A DNA stretch of 64,000 nucleotides. Origin: Microcosmobacter sp040493455. GTDB lineage: Bacteria; Bacteroidota; Bacteroidia; Flavobacteriales; Flavobacteriaceae. Made by a program: the position numbers and the translations under genes. The stretch spans positions 21,817 through 85,816 of the forward strand of contig NZ_JANFDA010000009.1 in the NCBI RefSeq assembly GCF_040493455.1, given 5' to 3'. Shown one piece after another: positions 34,703-43,914 of the stretch (position 1 is its first letter; every line of letters starts with the position of its first letter). The notes beneath the pieces are model-generated. The model did no database searches and had not been told where the DNA came from. It worked only from the letters and a program-made list of their open reading frames with translations.

Positions 34703-35428
34703 TTAATTCTTACTGAATAAGCTTTTTATTTTCATACTTATAACTCCAAAAACGGCTTCTGAAATAATTCCTCCGCTCATTTTAGACTTCCCTTTTGTTC
34801 TATCCGTAAATATTACTGGCACTTCAACAATTTTAAATCCTTTTAGATGTGCTTTAAATTTCATTTCAATCTGAAAAGCATAGCCTACGAATTTAATTTT
34901 ATCTAGATTGATTTCTTCCAACACCTTTCTTGAATAGCATACAAACCCTGCAGTAGTATCGTGGATTTTCATCCTGGTAATCAATCTCACATATTTTGAT
35001 GCAAAATAGGATAATAGTATTCTGGTCATTGGCCAATTGACCACATTAACTCCTTTTACATAGCGAGATCCCACTGCAACATCGTTTCCTTCTGTAGCAC
35101 AAGCATTATATAGTTTTATAAGGTCATTAGGATTGTGGGAGAAATCTGCATCCATTTCAAAAATGTAATCATATTGGTGCTGTAGACACCACTTAAACCC
35201 ATCTATATAGGCTGTCCCTAGTCCTTCTTTTTTTGAGCGATTGAGCAGAAATAATGATGATTCGAATTCTTCTTGAAGTTCTATAACCGTCTTTGCTGTA
35301 CCGTCTGGTGAATTGTCATCTACTACCAAAATATGAAATGCCTTATCCTGACCAAAAACTGCTCTGATAATAGATTCTATATTCTCAATTTCGTTGTAAG
35401 TAGGAATGATGACAATGGCATCTTGCAT
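34703..35428 (-). CDS. Polyprenol monophosphomannose synthase-like glycosyltransferase 2
   Basis: 241 aa. GT-A fold with IPTYNEIENIE, VVDDNSPDGTA and the metal motif MDADFSHNP, then RSKKEGLGTAY and a QIEMKFKAHLKG helix, as in DPM1-type enzymes that load mannose or a related sugar onto a polyprenyl phosphate. No C-terminal membrane helices. First gene of a three-gene unit with pyrC and DUF4296. Confidence 0.9.
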   Translation of the reverse strand: MQDAIVIIPTYNEIENIESIIRAVFGQDKAFHILVVDDNSPDGTAKTVIELQEEFESSLFLLNRSKKEGLGTAYIDGFKWCLQHQYDYIFEMDADFSHNPNDLIKLYNACATEGNDVAVGSRYVKGVNVVNWPMTRILLSYFASKYVRLITRMKIHDTTAGFVCYSRKVLEEINLDKIKFVGYAFQIEMKFKAHLKGFKIVEVPVIFTDRTKGKSKMSGGIISEAVFGVISMKIKSLFSKN

Positions 35429-35544
35429 ATCACGGAAATTTTAGCAAAAGTAAGTTTTTAAATGATTATTCTAGGATAACAGCAATAGATATTATTTGAC
35501 GCAAAATAGAATAAACAATCTAATTTTCTTTATACTTTAGCATT

Positions 35545-36198
35545 ATGTTAAGAGAAGTAATAACAAATGATTGGTACACTATTTTTATAGTCATCGGTTT
35601 GGTATTTATTGTTGCTTCGAAGACCTTATTTGGATTGCGATTTATGGATTTTTTACTCGTTGTAGGAAATTCTAAATACTTAAAAATCTATGCCAGGGAA
35701 CAAAAATTTATCGACACTTTTGATTCTCTACTTTTTGTAAACCTAGTACTTTCATTTTCTGTATTTTCTTATATCTCTTATTCGCAATTAATTGCTCCTA
35801 TAGATTTTGATCTCTTTACATTTTTGAAAGTAGCTTTTGCAATTGCAGCTATTATTCTCATGAAGGTTTTAATAGAGCGATTAATAGGTAGTCTTTTTGA
35901 TATAGATCCAATTATTGATAGTTATTTATTTCAAAAAACCACCTTTAAGAACTATACAGGCTTGCTATTACTTCCTCTTAATGCTTTATTATTATTTACT
36001 CTAACGCCTTCAAAATTTGTTATTTATGCAATATTTGGTGTTATAGTCTTAATTAATTTGATTGGATTTGTTACATCTTTCAAAACCCATCAAAAATTAC
36101 TTATCAACAATTTATTCTATTTTATTTTGTACCTTTGCGCTCTCGAAATTGGACCTTATGTGATTTTATATAAGGTTTTTGTAGAGTATAACGCTTAA
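35545..36198 (+). CDS. DUF4271 membrane protein
   Basis: 217 aa with about six membrane helices (about 13-32, 60-80, 92-112, 135-155, 160-180, 190-213). It shows the family start WYTIFIVIGLVFIVASKTLF and the tail EIGPYVILYKVF. Confined to Bacteroidota and usually paired with hemD, as here. Function unknown; a heme- or envelope-linked role is only a neighbourhood guess. Confidence 0.85.
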   Translation: MLREVITNDWYTIFIVIGLVFIVASKTLFGLRFMDFLLVVGNSKYLKIYAREQKFIDTFDSLLFVNLVLSFSVFSYISYSQLIAPIDFDLFTFLKVAFAIAAIILMKVLIERLIGSLFDIDPIIDSYLFQKTTFKNYTGLLLLPLNALLLFTLTPSKFVIYAIFGVIVLINLIGFVTSFKTHQKLLINNLFYFILYLCALEIGPYVILYKVFVEYNA

Positions 36199-36214
36199 AA
36201 TATTGCGTCTGCTT

Positions 36215-36964
36215 ATGAAAGTGAAAACAATTTTAGTATCACAACCAGAGCCTAAAATAGAAAATTCGCCATACTTCGATTTACAGGAGAAGCAAAAGGT
36301 AAAGATAGATTTCAGACCTTTTATCCATGTCGAAGGACTTGCTGCAAAGGAGGTAAGACAGCAAAAAGTTGATCTCAGTGGTTATACGGCTATTATATTA
36401 ACTAGTCGTAATTCTGTTGATCACTTCTTTAGAGTAGCTGAAGAAATGCGTTTCAAGGTGCCAGATACCATGAAATATTTCTGCCAGTCTGAAGCTGTTG
36501 CTTATTACTTGCAAAAGTATGTGGTGTATAGAAAGAGAAAGATATATGTGGGTAAGCGTACTTTTGCTGATTTATCGCCATTAATCAAAAAGTATAAGGA
36601 CGAAAAATTCTTATTACCAACTACAGATAAAGTAAAGCCAATAATCCCTGATACTCTAGATAATCTTGGAGTAAACTGGAAGCAAGCTACTTTTTACAAA
36701 ACAGTAATTAGCGATCTTTCTGATTTGGCAGATGTTTATTACGACATCTTGGTATTCTTTAGCCCATCTGGAATTGAATCATTATTCCATAATTTTCCAG
36801 ACTTTAAACAAAACAATACCAGATTAGCTGTTTTTGGAAATACAACTATTAAAGCTGTAGAAGAAAAAGGATTGCGTGTCGATATTGCTGCGCCAACTCC
36901 AGAAACTCCTTCTATGACAATGGCTTTAGAAAAGTATATCGAACAAGCTAATAAAGGAAAATAA
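36215..36964 (+). CDS. hemD: Uroporphyrinogen-III synthase
   Basis: 249 aa from ATG 36215 (a TTG/ATT-type earlier start is not needed). HemD is poorly conserved but the marks are present: TILVSQPEP start, ILTSRNSVDHF, YFCQSEAVAYYL, FLLPTTDKVKP, FFSPSGIESLF and VFGNTTIKAVEEKG near the end. Closes hydroxymethylbilane to uroporphyrinogen III in heme synthesis. Follows DUF4271 by 16 bp. Confidence 0.88.
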   Translation: MKVKTILVSQPEPKIENSPYFDLQEKQKVKIDFRPFIHVEGLAAKEVRQQKVDLSGYTAIILTSRNSVDHFFRVAEEMRFKVPDTMKYFCQSEAVAYYLQKYVVYRKRKIYVGKRTFADLSPLIKKYKDEKFLLPTTDKVKPIIPDTLDNLGVNWKQATFYKTVISDLSDLADVYYDILVFFSPSGIESLFHNFPDFKQNNTRLAVFGNTTIKAVEEKGLRVDIAAPTPETPSMTMALEKYIEQANKGK

Positions 36965-36987
36965 ATAAGGCACTTTTAGTCAATAAT

Positions 36988-37023
36988 AAAAAAAGCGGAT
37001 TCAAAATTGAATCCGCTTTTTTT
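36988..37023. terminator. Bidirectional terminator between hemD and pckA
   Basis: AGCGGATTCAAAATTGAATC-CGCT with A7/T7 flanks, between convergent genes. Confidence 0.92.
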
Positions 37024-37040
37024 ATTATTATTCTTTAAGC

Positions 37041-38651
37041 TCATTTTACATTTGGTGCTCCTGCCAATATTTCTTCATTGGCATAATCTTCAAATTTCTT
37101 AAAGTTTTCTCTAAATGAAGCCGCTAGCTTATACGCTGTCTTATAGTAACCTTCATCATTATTCCATGTTGTTCTTGGGCTTAGTACCTCTGTTGGCACA
37201 CCAGGACAAGTTCTAGGCTGCATAACTCCGAAAACAGAGTGGATATGATACTTTTCGTAGCTATAATCACCTAGATCACCATTCATTGCTGCTGAAATCA
37301 TGGCTCTGGTATACTTCAATTTCATTCTATGTCCTATTCCATAAGGACCACCTGTCCAACCTGTATTAACTAACCATACATTAACACCAGATTCTTTCAT
37401 CTTGGCACTTAGCATCTCTGCGTACTTCGTAGGATGCAAAGGCATAAATGGCGCTCCAAAACAAGCAGAAAAACTTGGTAATGGTTCATCTATTCCAGCT
37501 TCTGTTCCAGCAACTTTAGCTGTATAACCTGAAATAAAATGGTATGCTGCTTGACCAGGCGTTAACTTAGATATCGGAGGCAATACTCCAAAAGCATCTG
37601 CTGTTAAGAAGAAAATGTTTTTTGGGTTTTTACCTATAGATGGTTTTTGAATATTATCGATATGGTAAATCGGGTAGCTAACTCTAGTGTTTTGAGTGAT
37701 AGAAGTATCAGCAAAGTCAACATTGCCGTTATCATCCATTATAACATTTTCTAGAATTGCTCCTTTTTTAATTGCATTATAAATCTCTGGTTCGCTTTCT
37801 TGAGATAAATTAATCACTTTAGCATAACAGCCTCCTTCAAAATTGAATACTGTATTTTCAGCAGTCCAACCGTGCTCATCATCTCCGATTAAGCTTCTGT
37901 CTGGGTCAGTAGATAACGTTGTTTTCCCAGTACCAGATAATCCAAAGAATATTGATGTATCTCCATCTTTACCAACATTGGCACTACAGTGCATTGGTAA
38001 AGTATTTTTGAATACTGGTAATATAAAGTTCAATGCAGAAAAAATACCTTTCTTAATTTCACCTGTATAACCAGTTCCACCAATAAGTGCAATTTTTCTG
38101 GTAAAGTTTAATATTGCAAAATTATGTTGTCGTGTTCCATCAATTTCTGCATTTGCCATAAACTCAGGCGCATTAATCACCGTCCACTCAGGATCAAAGT
38201 TTTCCAATTCTGCTTCAGTAGGTCTAAGGAACATATTGTAAGCGAACATGTTACTCCAAGGATATTCGTTTATAACACGAATATTTAAGCGATAATTATC
38301 GTCAGCACATGCATAACTGTCTCTCACAAAAACTTCCTTTTCTGATAGATACGCTACAACTTTATCGTAGAGTGCATCAAACTTATCTGATTCAAAAGGA
38401 ATATTAATATTTCCCCACCATACACGATCTTTAGTAATATCGTCTTTAACAATAAATCGGTCTTGAGGTGAGCGACCAGTAAATTCTCCTGTATTAACAG
38501 CTATAGCTCCAAAAGCAGATTCTACACCTTGCCCTTTTTTAATAGTTAAGTCGTGAAGTTCGTCTGAGGAAAGTTGATAGTGTACTTTGGCATTCTTGAT
38601 TCCGTAATCATCTAGCGAAATCGATTTCGTTGCTTGGGTATGGTCTACCAT
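37041..38651 (-). CDS. pckA: Phosphoenolpyruvate carboxykinase (ATP)
   Basis: 536 aa from the ATG at 38651; the upstream TTG lies in the -7 box and is rejected. ATP-type PEPCK motifs: GRSPQDRFIV near the start, P-loop GLSGTGKTTLS, metal motif DDEHGW, and the late adenine-binding TGWTGGPYG. Converts oxaloacetate to PEP at the entry of gluconeogenesis. Single-gene unit. Confidence 0.97.
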   Translation of the reverse strand: MVDHTQATKSISLDDYGIKNAKVHYQLSSDELHDLTIKKGQGVESAFGAIAVNTGEFTGRSPQDRFIVKDDITKDRVWWGNINIPFESDKFDALYDKVVAYLSEKEVFVRDSYACADDNYRLNIRVINEYPWSNMFAYNMFLRPTEAELENFDPEWTVINAPEFMANAEIDGTRQHNFAILNFTRKIALIGGTGYTGEIKKGIFSALNFILPVFKNTLPMHCSANVGKDGDTSIFFGLSGTGKTTLSTDPDRSLIGDDEHGWTAENTVFNFEGGCYAKVINLSQESEPEIYNAIKKGAILENVIMDDNGNVDFADTSITQNTRVSYPIYHIDNIQKPSIGKNPKNIFFLTADAFGVLPPISKLTPGQAAYHFISGYTAKVAGTEAGIDEPLPSFSACFGAPFMPLHPTKYAEMLSAKMKESGVNVWLVNTGWTGGPYGIGHRMKLKYTRAMISAAMNGDLGDYSYEKYHIHSVFGVMQPRTCPGVPTEVLSPRTTWNNDEGYYKTAYKLAASFRENFKKFEDYANEEILAGAPNVK

Positions 38652-38675
38652 ATTTTTGTCATGTTGTTTAAAGTG

Positions 38676-38683
38676 CAAAGGTA
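38676..38683 (-). promoter_or_regulatory. -7 box of pckA
   Basis: TACCTTTG on the minus strand, 24 bp before the ATG. Confidence 0.6.
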
Positions 38684-38716
38684 AAATTTTATTTAAAGTT
38701 ACCTCCTATAATCAGC

Positions 38717-39106
38717 TCAATTCGAATTAATTTTCAAAAAATTTATCAACAAAAACACCCATGATAAAATCAATAAAAGTCCTCCTATTGGAGTCACAAA
38801 ACCAATCTTCTTAAAATCGAAGCTTGTTAATGTATTTGTAGCCAAAGCATATATAGATCCTGAGAATAAAACGACACCAATGATTACTAAATAGAGTATT
38901 ATCTTTTGGTAAGTCAATGAGACATATGATGATGACCCTACAAACAGTAAGAACAGGGCGTGATACATCTGATATTTAACCCCTGTCTCAAAAGTTGCTA
39001 TCGATTCTGCAGGAATAACTTTTTTTAGTCCATGAGCAGCAAAAGCTCCCAGAATAATACTTAGTATTCCTAAAATCGCCGCAGTTATTAATATAGATTT
39101 GTTCAT
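38717..39106 (-). CDS. DUF423 family small membrane protein
   Basis: 129 aa, four membrane helices. The family start ILGILSIILGAFAAHGLKK and the YQMYHALFLLFVG helix identify DUF423 (YgdD-like). Function is not established. Upstream of pckA on the same strand, with a 65-bp gap. Confidence 0.88.
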   Translation of the reverse strand: MNKSILITAAILGILSIILGAFAAHGLKKVIPAESIATFETGVKYQMYHALFLLFVGSSSYVSLTYQKIILYLVIIGVVLFSGSIYALATNTLTSFDFKKIGFVTPIGGLLLILSWVFLLINFLKINSN

Positions 39107-39185
39107 TATAAATGTTGGTTTATATTTTTAAATATTAGTGCTTTTATTACATTCGTGACCATAAAATTACTCAAGAAAAAACACT

Positions 39186-40550
39186 ATGCGAAATATTCTG
39201 GTAATAGGATCTGGGAAATCTTCTTCTTATCTTATTAAATACCTGTTAGAGAAGGCAAATGCTGAAGATTTACAGATTACGGTAGGTGATCTTAATATTG
39301 AAAATGCGAGAAAACTTGTTGGAGATCATCCTAGAGCTAATGCCATTACATTAGATGTTTTTAATGCAGAATCTCGCAATGCTGCGATTACTGATGCAGA
39401 TATTGTTGTCTCTATGTTGCCAGCTAGATTTCACATCGAAGTTGCTAAAGATTGTGTTGCTTTAGGTAAACATATGGTGACAGCCTCTTATGTAAGTAAG
39501 GAAATGCAAGCACTAGATGAGCAGGTTAAGGCCAAGGGTCTTGTGTTTATGAACGAAATTGGTGTAGATCCTGGAATAGATCACATGAGTGCTATGCAGG
39601 TGATAGACCGCATTAGAGACAATGGCGGTAAAATGATTTTGTTTGAATCTTTCACAGGAGGATTAGTGGCTCCTGAAAGTGATAACAATTTGTGGAACTA
39701 TAAGTTTACTTGGAATCCAAGAAATGTTGTAGTTGCTGGTCAAGGTGGTGCTGCAAAATTCTTGCAAGAGGGAGCGTATAAGTATATTCCCTACAACAGA
39801 TTATTTAGAAGAACTGAGTTTCTAGAAGTAGAAGGATTTGGTAGATTTGAAGCTTATGCAAATCGTGATTCTTTAAAATATCAACATGTTTATGGATTGG
39901 ATCATGTACAAACGCTTTATAGAGGTACAATGAGACGTGTTGGTTTTTCTAGAGCATGGAATATTTTTGTAACGCTAGGAATGACAGATGATAGTTACAC
40001 TATAGATGATAGTGAAAACATGAGCTATCGTGATTTTGTAAATGCATTTTTACCTTATAGCCCTACAGATTCTGTAGAGCTAAAGCTAAGACATCAGGTT
40101 AAGATCGACCAAGATGATATTGTCTGGGACAAACTATTAGAACTAGATATCTTCAGCAGCACAAAAATGGTTGAACTCGCTAAAGCGACTCCAGCACAAA
40201 TTCTTCAGAAAATATTAATGGACAGCTGGACTTTGGATGAAGATGACAAAGATATGATCGTAATGTATCATAAGTTTGGCTATGAGCTAAATGGTGAAAA
40301 GCATCAGATCGATGCAACTATGGTTGCACTGGGCGAAGACCAAACCTATACAGCGATGGCCAAAACAGTTGGATTACCTGTAGCTATGGCCACTATGGCA
40401 ATCTTGAAAGGCAAAATCAATACACCAGGTGTACAGATACCAATTAACAAGGAAGTATATAACCCTATTTTGGAGGAATTAGAAGACTATGGTGTTGTCT
40501 TTAATGAAAAAGAAGTTCCTTATTTAGGTTATAATCCATTGAATGCTTGA
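39186..40550 (+). CDS. Saccharopine dehydrogenase family protein
   Basis: 454 aa. N-terminal NAD(P) fold ILVIGSGKSSSYLI, DIVVSMLPARFHIEVAK, then the Sacchrp_dh_C domain with NEIGVDPGIDHMSAMQ and SFTGGLVAPESDNNLWNYKFTWNP, which is very close in style to eukaryotic LYS9/AASS C-terminal halves. Probably splits saccharopine to glutamate and aminoadipate semialdehyde, giving lysine degradation. The Lrp-type gene 100 bp downstream may regulate it. Confidence 0.88.
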   Translation: MRNILVIGSGKSSSYLIKYLLEKANAEDLQITVGDLNIENARKLVGDHPRANAITLDVFNAESRNAAITDADIVVSMLPARFHIEVAKDCVALGKHMVTASYVSKEMQALDEQVKAKGLVFMNEIGVDPGIDHMSAMQVIDRIRDNGGKMILFESFTGGLVAPESDNNLWNYKFTWNPRNVVVAGQGGAAKFLQEGAYKYIPYNRLFRRTEFLEVEGFGRFEAYANRDSLKYQHVYGLDHVQTLYRGTMRRVGFSRAWNIFVTLGMTDDSYTIDDSENMSYRDFVNAFLPYSPTDSVELKLRHQVKIDQDDIVWDKLLELDIFSSTKMVELAKATPAQILQKILMDSWTLDEDDKDMIVMYHKFGYELNGEKHQIDATMVALGEDQTYTAMAKTVGLPVAMATMAILKGKINTPGVQIPINKEVYNPILEELEDYGVVFNEKEVPYLGYNPLNA

Positions 40551-40651
40551 AGAGCACGACAGTTTGAAGCATCTTCGAACTTAAAACAATTAGAATTACA
40601 ATCTTAAATCATTTTCTTAAATTTAAGGCTTAATTAAAACCTTAATTTATA

Positions 40652-41122
40652 ATGAAGGTTATAAATCAAAACATTCATATCGATGGAATCGATAAGAAGA
40701 TTCTGCGTGCTTTAATGCAGGATGCCAGAACACCCATCCTTGAAATTGCAAGAAATGTTGGCATCTCTGGAGCAGCTATCCATCAAAGACTAAGAAAGCT
40801 AGAAAAATCAGGACTTTTAATTGGCTCTAAGTTTATTGTGAATCCAAAAGTTCTGGGTTACACCACCATGGCTTTTGTTGGTGTCTATTTGGATAAAGCC
40901 GTAAGTAATCCTGAAGCTGTAAAACAACTCCAAAAAATACCTGAAGTACTAGAATGTCACTACACAACAGGTCATTGGAGTGTGTTTATAAAAATACTCG
41001 CTAAAGATAATGAGCATTTAATGCATCTGCTTAATAAAGAAATACAATCAATTTCTGGTGTTTCTAGAACCGAAACCTTCGTCTCTCTTCAACAACAAAT
41101 TGATAGACAGATTAAGATTTAA
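40652..41122 (+). CDS. Lrp/AsnC family transcriptional regulator
   Basis: 156 aa. N-terminal HTH (GIDKKILRALMQDARTPILEIARNVGISGAAIHQRLRKLEKSGLI) and a C-terminal RAM effector domain (GYTTMAFVGVYLDKA ... TGHWSVFIKILAKD). Placement after saccharopine dehydrogenase suggests a lysine-responsive role; that is inference. Confidence 0.92.
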   Translation: MKVINQNIHIDGIDKKILRALMQDARTPILEIARNVGISGAAIHQRLRKLEKSGLLIGSKFIVNPKVLGYTTMAFVGVYLDKAVSNPEAVKQLQKIPEVLECHYTTGHWSVFIKILAKDNEHLMHLLNKEIQSISGVSRTETFVSLQQQIDRQIKI

Positions 41123-41215
41123 CCAGATCTTTAAAGCTTTATGAACTTTTTAATGATTGTCTTTGTATTCGCTTCAAACTGAATCTTGACAAAGTATGAT
41201 CATCATATAATATTG

Positions 41216-41246
41216 AAAAGTGCTGAGTAATGAACACAGCACTTTC
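41216..41246. terminator. Bidirectional terminator
   Basis: AAAAGTGCTG-AGTAATGAACA-CAGCACTTT between the convergent Lrp and collar-protein genes. Confidence 0.75.
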
Positions 41247-41257
41247 TTATAAAACTG

Positions 41258-41833
41258 TTAGTCTCTTGGTGGGTAAATTCCTTGAATACAAATACAGTAG
41301 TTAATTGTTAAAAAAGGCTGCATATTATTTACTGGACTAGACGAACCAGTATTACCTGTATCTACAGTTCCTCTAACTGGAGCGCTAAATGTAGACAAAG
41401 TCGTATCTGCTGAAGATGCGGGAGCATACGAATTTGCACTATTAGCTGGAATATTTCCCTGTGTTTCATCTGTGGTTCCATCTCTGTTTGATGCTGGTGT
41501 TTCTATGGTAGCTCTAACTGTTTGACCATCGAAAGTCACCTGATGTCCATGTGGAGGCAATTGAGCAACATTCAAAATATTTGACTCCGTCCCTCCTTTT
41601 TGACCTAGTCTCCAATTCGTAAACCCAGGAGCAGCACCTTGACTGATTGCCACATGACCTCTTAGATCTGGCAATCCAAAAGTTGTACGTCCATCTCCAC
41701 CGTAAGTTGTTCCCAATAGTGAAAAAAGTGCTTGATAATCCGCTATTGCCAAAAGTTGTCCATTACAAGGCAGCCAACCTCTAGGTGCAAAACTAAAAGC
41801 AAAAGCTTGTATTGTTCCAATGTAATCTTCCAT
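41258..41833 (-). CDS. Phage-tail-collar domain protein (MdpB-like)
   Basis: 191 aa, no signal peptide. The collar domain is clear at residues 5-60 (GTIQAFAFSFAPRGWLPCNG, YQALFSLLGTTYGGDGRTTF, LPDLRGHV), then LGQKGGTESN, LPPHGHQV and the C-terminal NNMQPFLTINYCICIQGIYP. This is the microcystin-dependent-protein (MdpB) layout found outside phages. No other tail genes are near, so it is not a prophage. Divergent from the 41989 orphan gene. A -7 box TAAATTTG lies at 41863-41870. Function unknown. Confidence 0.85.
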   Translation of the reverse strand: MEDYIGTIQAFAFSFAPRGWLPCNGQLLAIADYQALFSLLGTTYGGDGRTTFGLPDLRGHVAISQGAAPGFTNWRLGQKGGTESNILNVAQLPPHGHQVTFDGQTVRATIETPASNRDGTTDETQGNIPANSANSYAPASSADTTLSTFSAPVRGTVDTGNTGSSSPVNNMQPFLTINYCICIQGIYPPRD

Positions 41834-41862
41834 GATGATATAGATTTAAAAGTTAATAACAC

Positions 41863-41870
41863 CAAATTTA
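41863..41870 (-). promoter_or_regulatory. -7 box of the collar-protein gene
   Basis: TAAATTTG on the minus strand, 29 bp before the ATG. Confidence 0.55.
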
Positions 41871-41988
41871 GAGGCGCCATTACTCATCTATAGCAGTAGT
41901 ATCACGGGATAAAAAATCAGGTAAAAACCCTTATTTCTTTTTAATTAAGGTTCCCTAACTTTACTGTAAACTATTAATCTTATTAATC

Positions 41989-42486
41989 ATGGAATCAAAA
42001 ACATTAGAATCAAATTCAGCCCCATCTGCTCCACCAGTACTTCAATTAGGTATTTGTGAAGCCATAGAATCTGCACAGACTTGGAGAGGAATGAACAGTA
42101 ATAGAGCGAAAGCGTTTCTTATACCTATAGCAGATTTATTGGCATGCTTTGTAGAGATGGAGATTGCTACTTATAATAGTGAGAAAAAAGAATTTACTGT
42201 TAAAGAAGATGTTCCTCATGACCTTAGAGCCTACATGGGAACTAAAAACGACCCAAGTTATTGGAATGATCCAAATAAAGGATATGGTAATAAATTGCTA
42301 ATTGTAGCAACTAAATGGGATGATCGATTAAAGAAATATGTAGATATTGTAGATCGAATTACCAACTGCCCAGAAAACAATCATAAAAGTTCTATTAATG
42401 GAGATGGACTAGTTGGAAGCGGTGTGTATGATTTTACCGTACCTTGTCCAAACGAATGTGATCCAAGCAGTTCTTTAATGAAATAA
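41989..42486 (+). CDS. Hypothetical soluble protein, first gene of the 7TM-HK-RR operon
   Basis: 165 aa. No signal peptide or membrane segment. The Pro/Ser/Ala-rich start is followed by a helical part (GICEAIESAQTWRGM ... IPIADLLACFVEMEIATY) and a C-terminal segment with three Cys (NCPENN, PCPNEC). I recognise no family. It sits 4 bp before the 7TM gene and is divergent from the collar protein, so it is probably part of the same signalling unit. Confidence 0.75.
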   Translation: MESKTLESNSAPSAPPVLQLGICEAIESAQTWRGMNSNRAKAFLIPIADLLACFVEMEIATYNSEKKEFTVKEDVPHDLRAYMGTKNDPSYWNDPNKGYGNKLLIVATKWDDRLKKYVDIVDRITNCPENNHKSSINGDGLVGSGVYDFTVPCPNECDPSSSLMK

Positions 42487-42490
42487 ATTT

Positions 42491-43147
42491 ATGAATCCCA
42501 TTTTAGACGACTTTTTCGAATACTTAGGGATTGTATTACTGTTTATTAACGCATGCTTATATATTTGGAGCTACAGAACCATAAGAGGTTCTGTAGCTCT
42601 GAAGTATTTCAGTACATATCTTGCGACAATATTTATAGTCTTATTATCTAGTTTATTAATTGTCAAGGTTTTTAAAGTTAGAAACAACCTTTATCTATCT
42701 CATCTATATTTTTTGTCACAGTTTGTATTATTGTCCCTTTTTTATAAATCTCAATTCAAGAAAAATCAAAAAAAATGGGTAAACATTACCTTGTCTTTGG
42801 TATTATTAATTGTAACTATTCAATATATTAATAAGCCTCAACTTTTGAAAAAATTCAACTTATTCGAAATTTTCATATCTTCATTCCCCTTAGTTGTATA
42901 CTCAATTGTTCATTTATACAATGCGTTAAATAATAAAGGAAAGTACATGCTTATCAATGCTGGTGTTTTAATGTACATCGCTACAAGTACACTTATCTTT
43001 ATTCTAGGAGATTATATTACTTCTAACACTAAGAACCATTTGATTGCTAAAATATGGTTTATTAATAAAGTATTATATGTAGGATACTTATTGCTAATTC
43101 TAGTCGAATGGAAGAAGAATATTTCGCCTCTCTCGAGCAAATCATAG
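42491..43147 (+). CDS. Seven-helix membrane protein upstream of histidine kinase
   Basis: 218 aa with about seven membrane helices (about 11-27, 40-60, 68-84, 97-113, 123-142, 153-172, 185-206) and short loops, including the opening FFEYLGIVLLFINACLYIWSY. Its 3' end overlaps the kinase gene by 40 bp. The kinase has no sensor domain, so this protein is a good candidate for the sensor partner; that is inference from the overlap. Confidence 0.75.
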   Translation: MNPILDDFFEYLGIVLLFINACLYIWSYRTIRGSVALKYFSTYLATIFIVLLSSLLIVKVFKVRNNLYLSHLYFLSQFVLLSLFYKSQFKKNQKKWVNITLSLVLLIVTIQYINKPQLLKKFNLFEIFISSFPLVVYSIVHLYNALNNKGKYMLINAGVLMYIATSTLIFILGDYITSNTKNHLIAKIWFINKVLYVGYLLLILVEWKKNISPLSSKS

Positions 43148-43914
43148 GAGCACTTGTTTATGGCATTATTTTTTTGGTTCTAGTAACTACTGGGCTGATT
43201 TTGTTTTTTCATTACTCAAGGAAAAAGATCACTGAGAAGGAAATAGAAAAAATAGCTATCTCATTAGATCAAAAACAGAAGGTACTACAAGCATCTATAG
43301 CCGCTCAAGAAGAAGAGCGAAAGCGTATTGCTAAAGACCTACACGATGCCATTAGTGCTAAACTAAATGTTGTCAGCCTTACCACCCATGTTTTACTTGA
43401 AGATGAAGGGTTAGACATAGAACACCAAAATTCGTTAAACCATATTTTGGATGTTACTACCAAAACTCTGGAAAGCTCTCGGAAGATTGCTCATGATCTC
43501 ATGCCTCCAATATTAGAAAAATTTGGCTTGAAAGTAGCTTTGGAAGAATTACTCGAAGAATTTACAAAGAGTAAACAAATAGAGATAGAAAGTAATATCG
43601 ATGACCTTAACTTTCTATCAACTGACAAAGGATTGCACATCTTCAGGATTATACAAGAATTGCTTAATAATTCAACAAGACATGGAAAAGCATCTTTAAT
43701 TATTCTTGAAATAAAAAAGCTATCCAATGAAGGCTTTAGAATCACATTTAGTGATAATGGTGTAGGTTTTGACTTCGATGAGGATCGTAAAAAACCTGGA
43801 ATAGGCCTTCAAAATATAGAAAGTAGAGTAGCAATACTTAATGGTGAGTTTATTGTCAATAGTAAACTAAACAAAGGAAGTACATTCATTATAAATTGTA
43901 ATAGTGATGAATAA
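43108..43914 (+). CDS. Sensor histidine kinase, HisKA_3 type
   Basis: 268 aa. One membrane helix (about 12-34) with almost no periplasmic part, a short coiled coil, then the HisKA_3 dimerisation helix with EEERKRIAKDLHDAISAKLN (phospho-His in LHD) and an HATPase_c domain (QELLNNSTRHGKA N-box, DNGVGFD, PGIGLQNIESRV). NarX/LiaS-like. Overlaps the 7TM gene by 40 bp and the regulator gene by 8 bp, so the three act as one unit. Confidence 0.93.
   Translation: MEEEYFASLEQIIGALVYGIIFLVLVTTGLILFFHYSRKKITEKEIEKIAISLDQKQKVLQASIAAQEEERKRIAKDLHDAISAKLNVVSLTTHVLLEDEGLDIEHQNSLNHILDVTTKTLESSRKIAHDLMPPILEKFGLKVALEELLEEFTKSKQIEIESNIDDLNFLSTDKGLHIFRIIQELLNNSTRHGKASLIILEIKKLSNEGFRITFSDNGVGFDFDEDRKKPGIGLQNIESRVAILNGEFIVNSKLNKGSTFIINCNSDE

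Noticed and set aside
41258..41833. Prophage or tail-like particle cluster signalled by the collar domain.
   Set aside because: No other structural, lysis, terminase or integrase genes nearby; MdpB-like proteins occur alone in bacteria.
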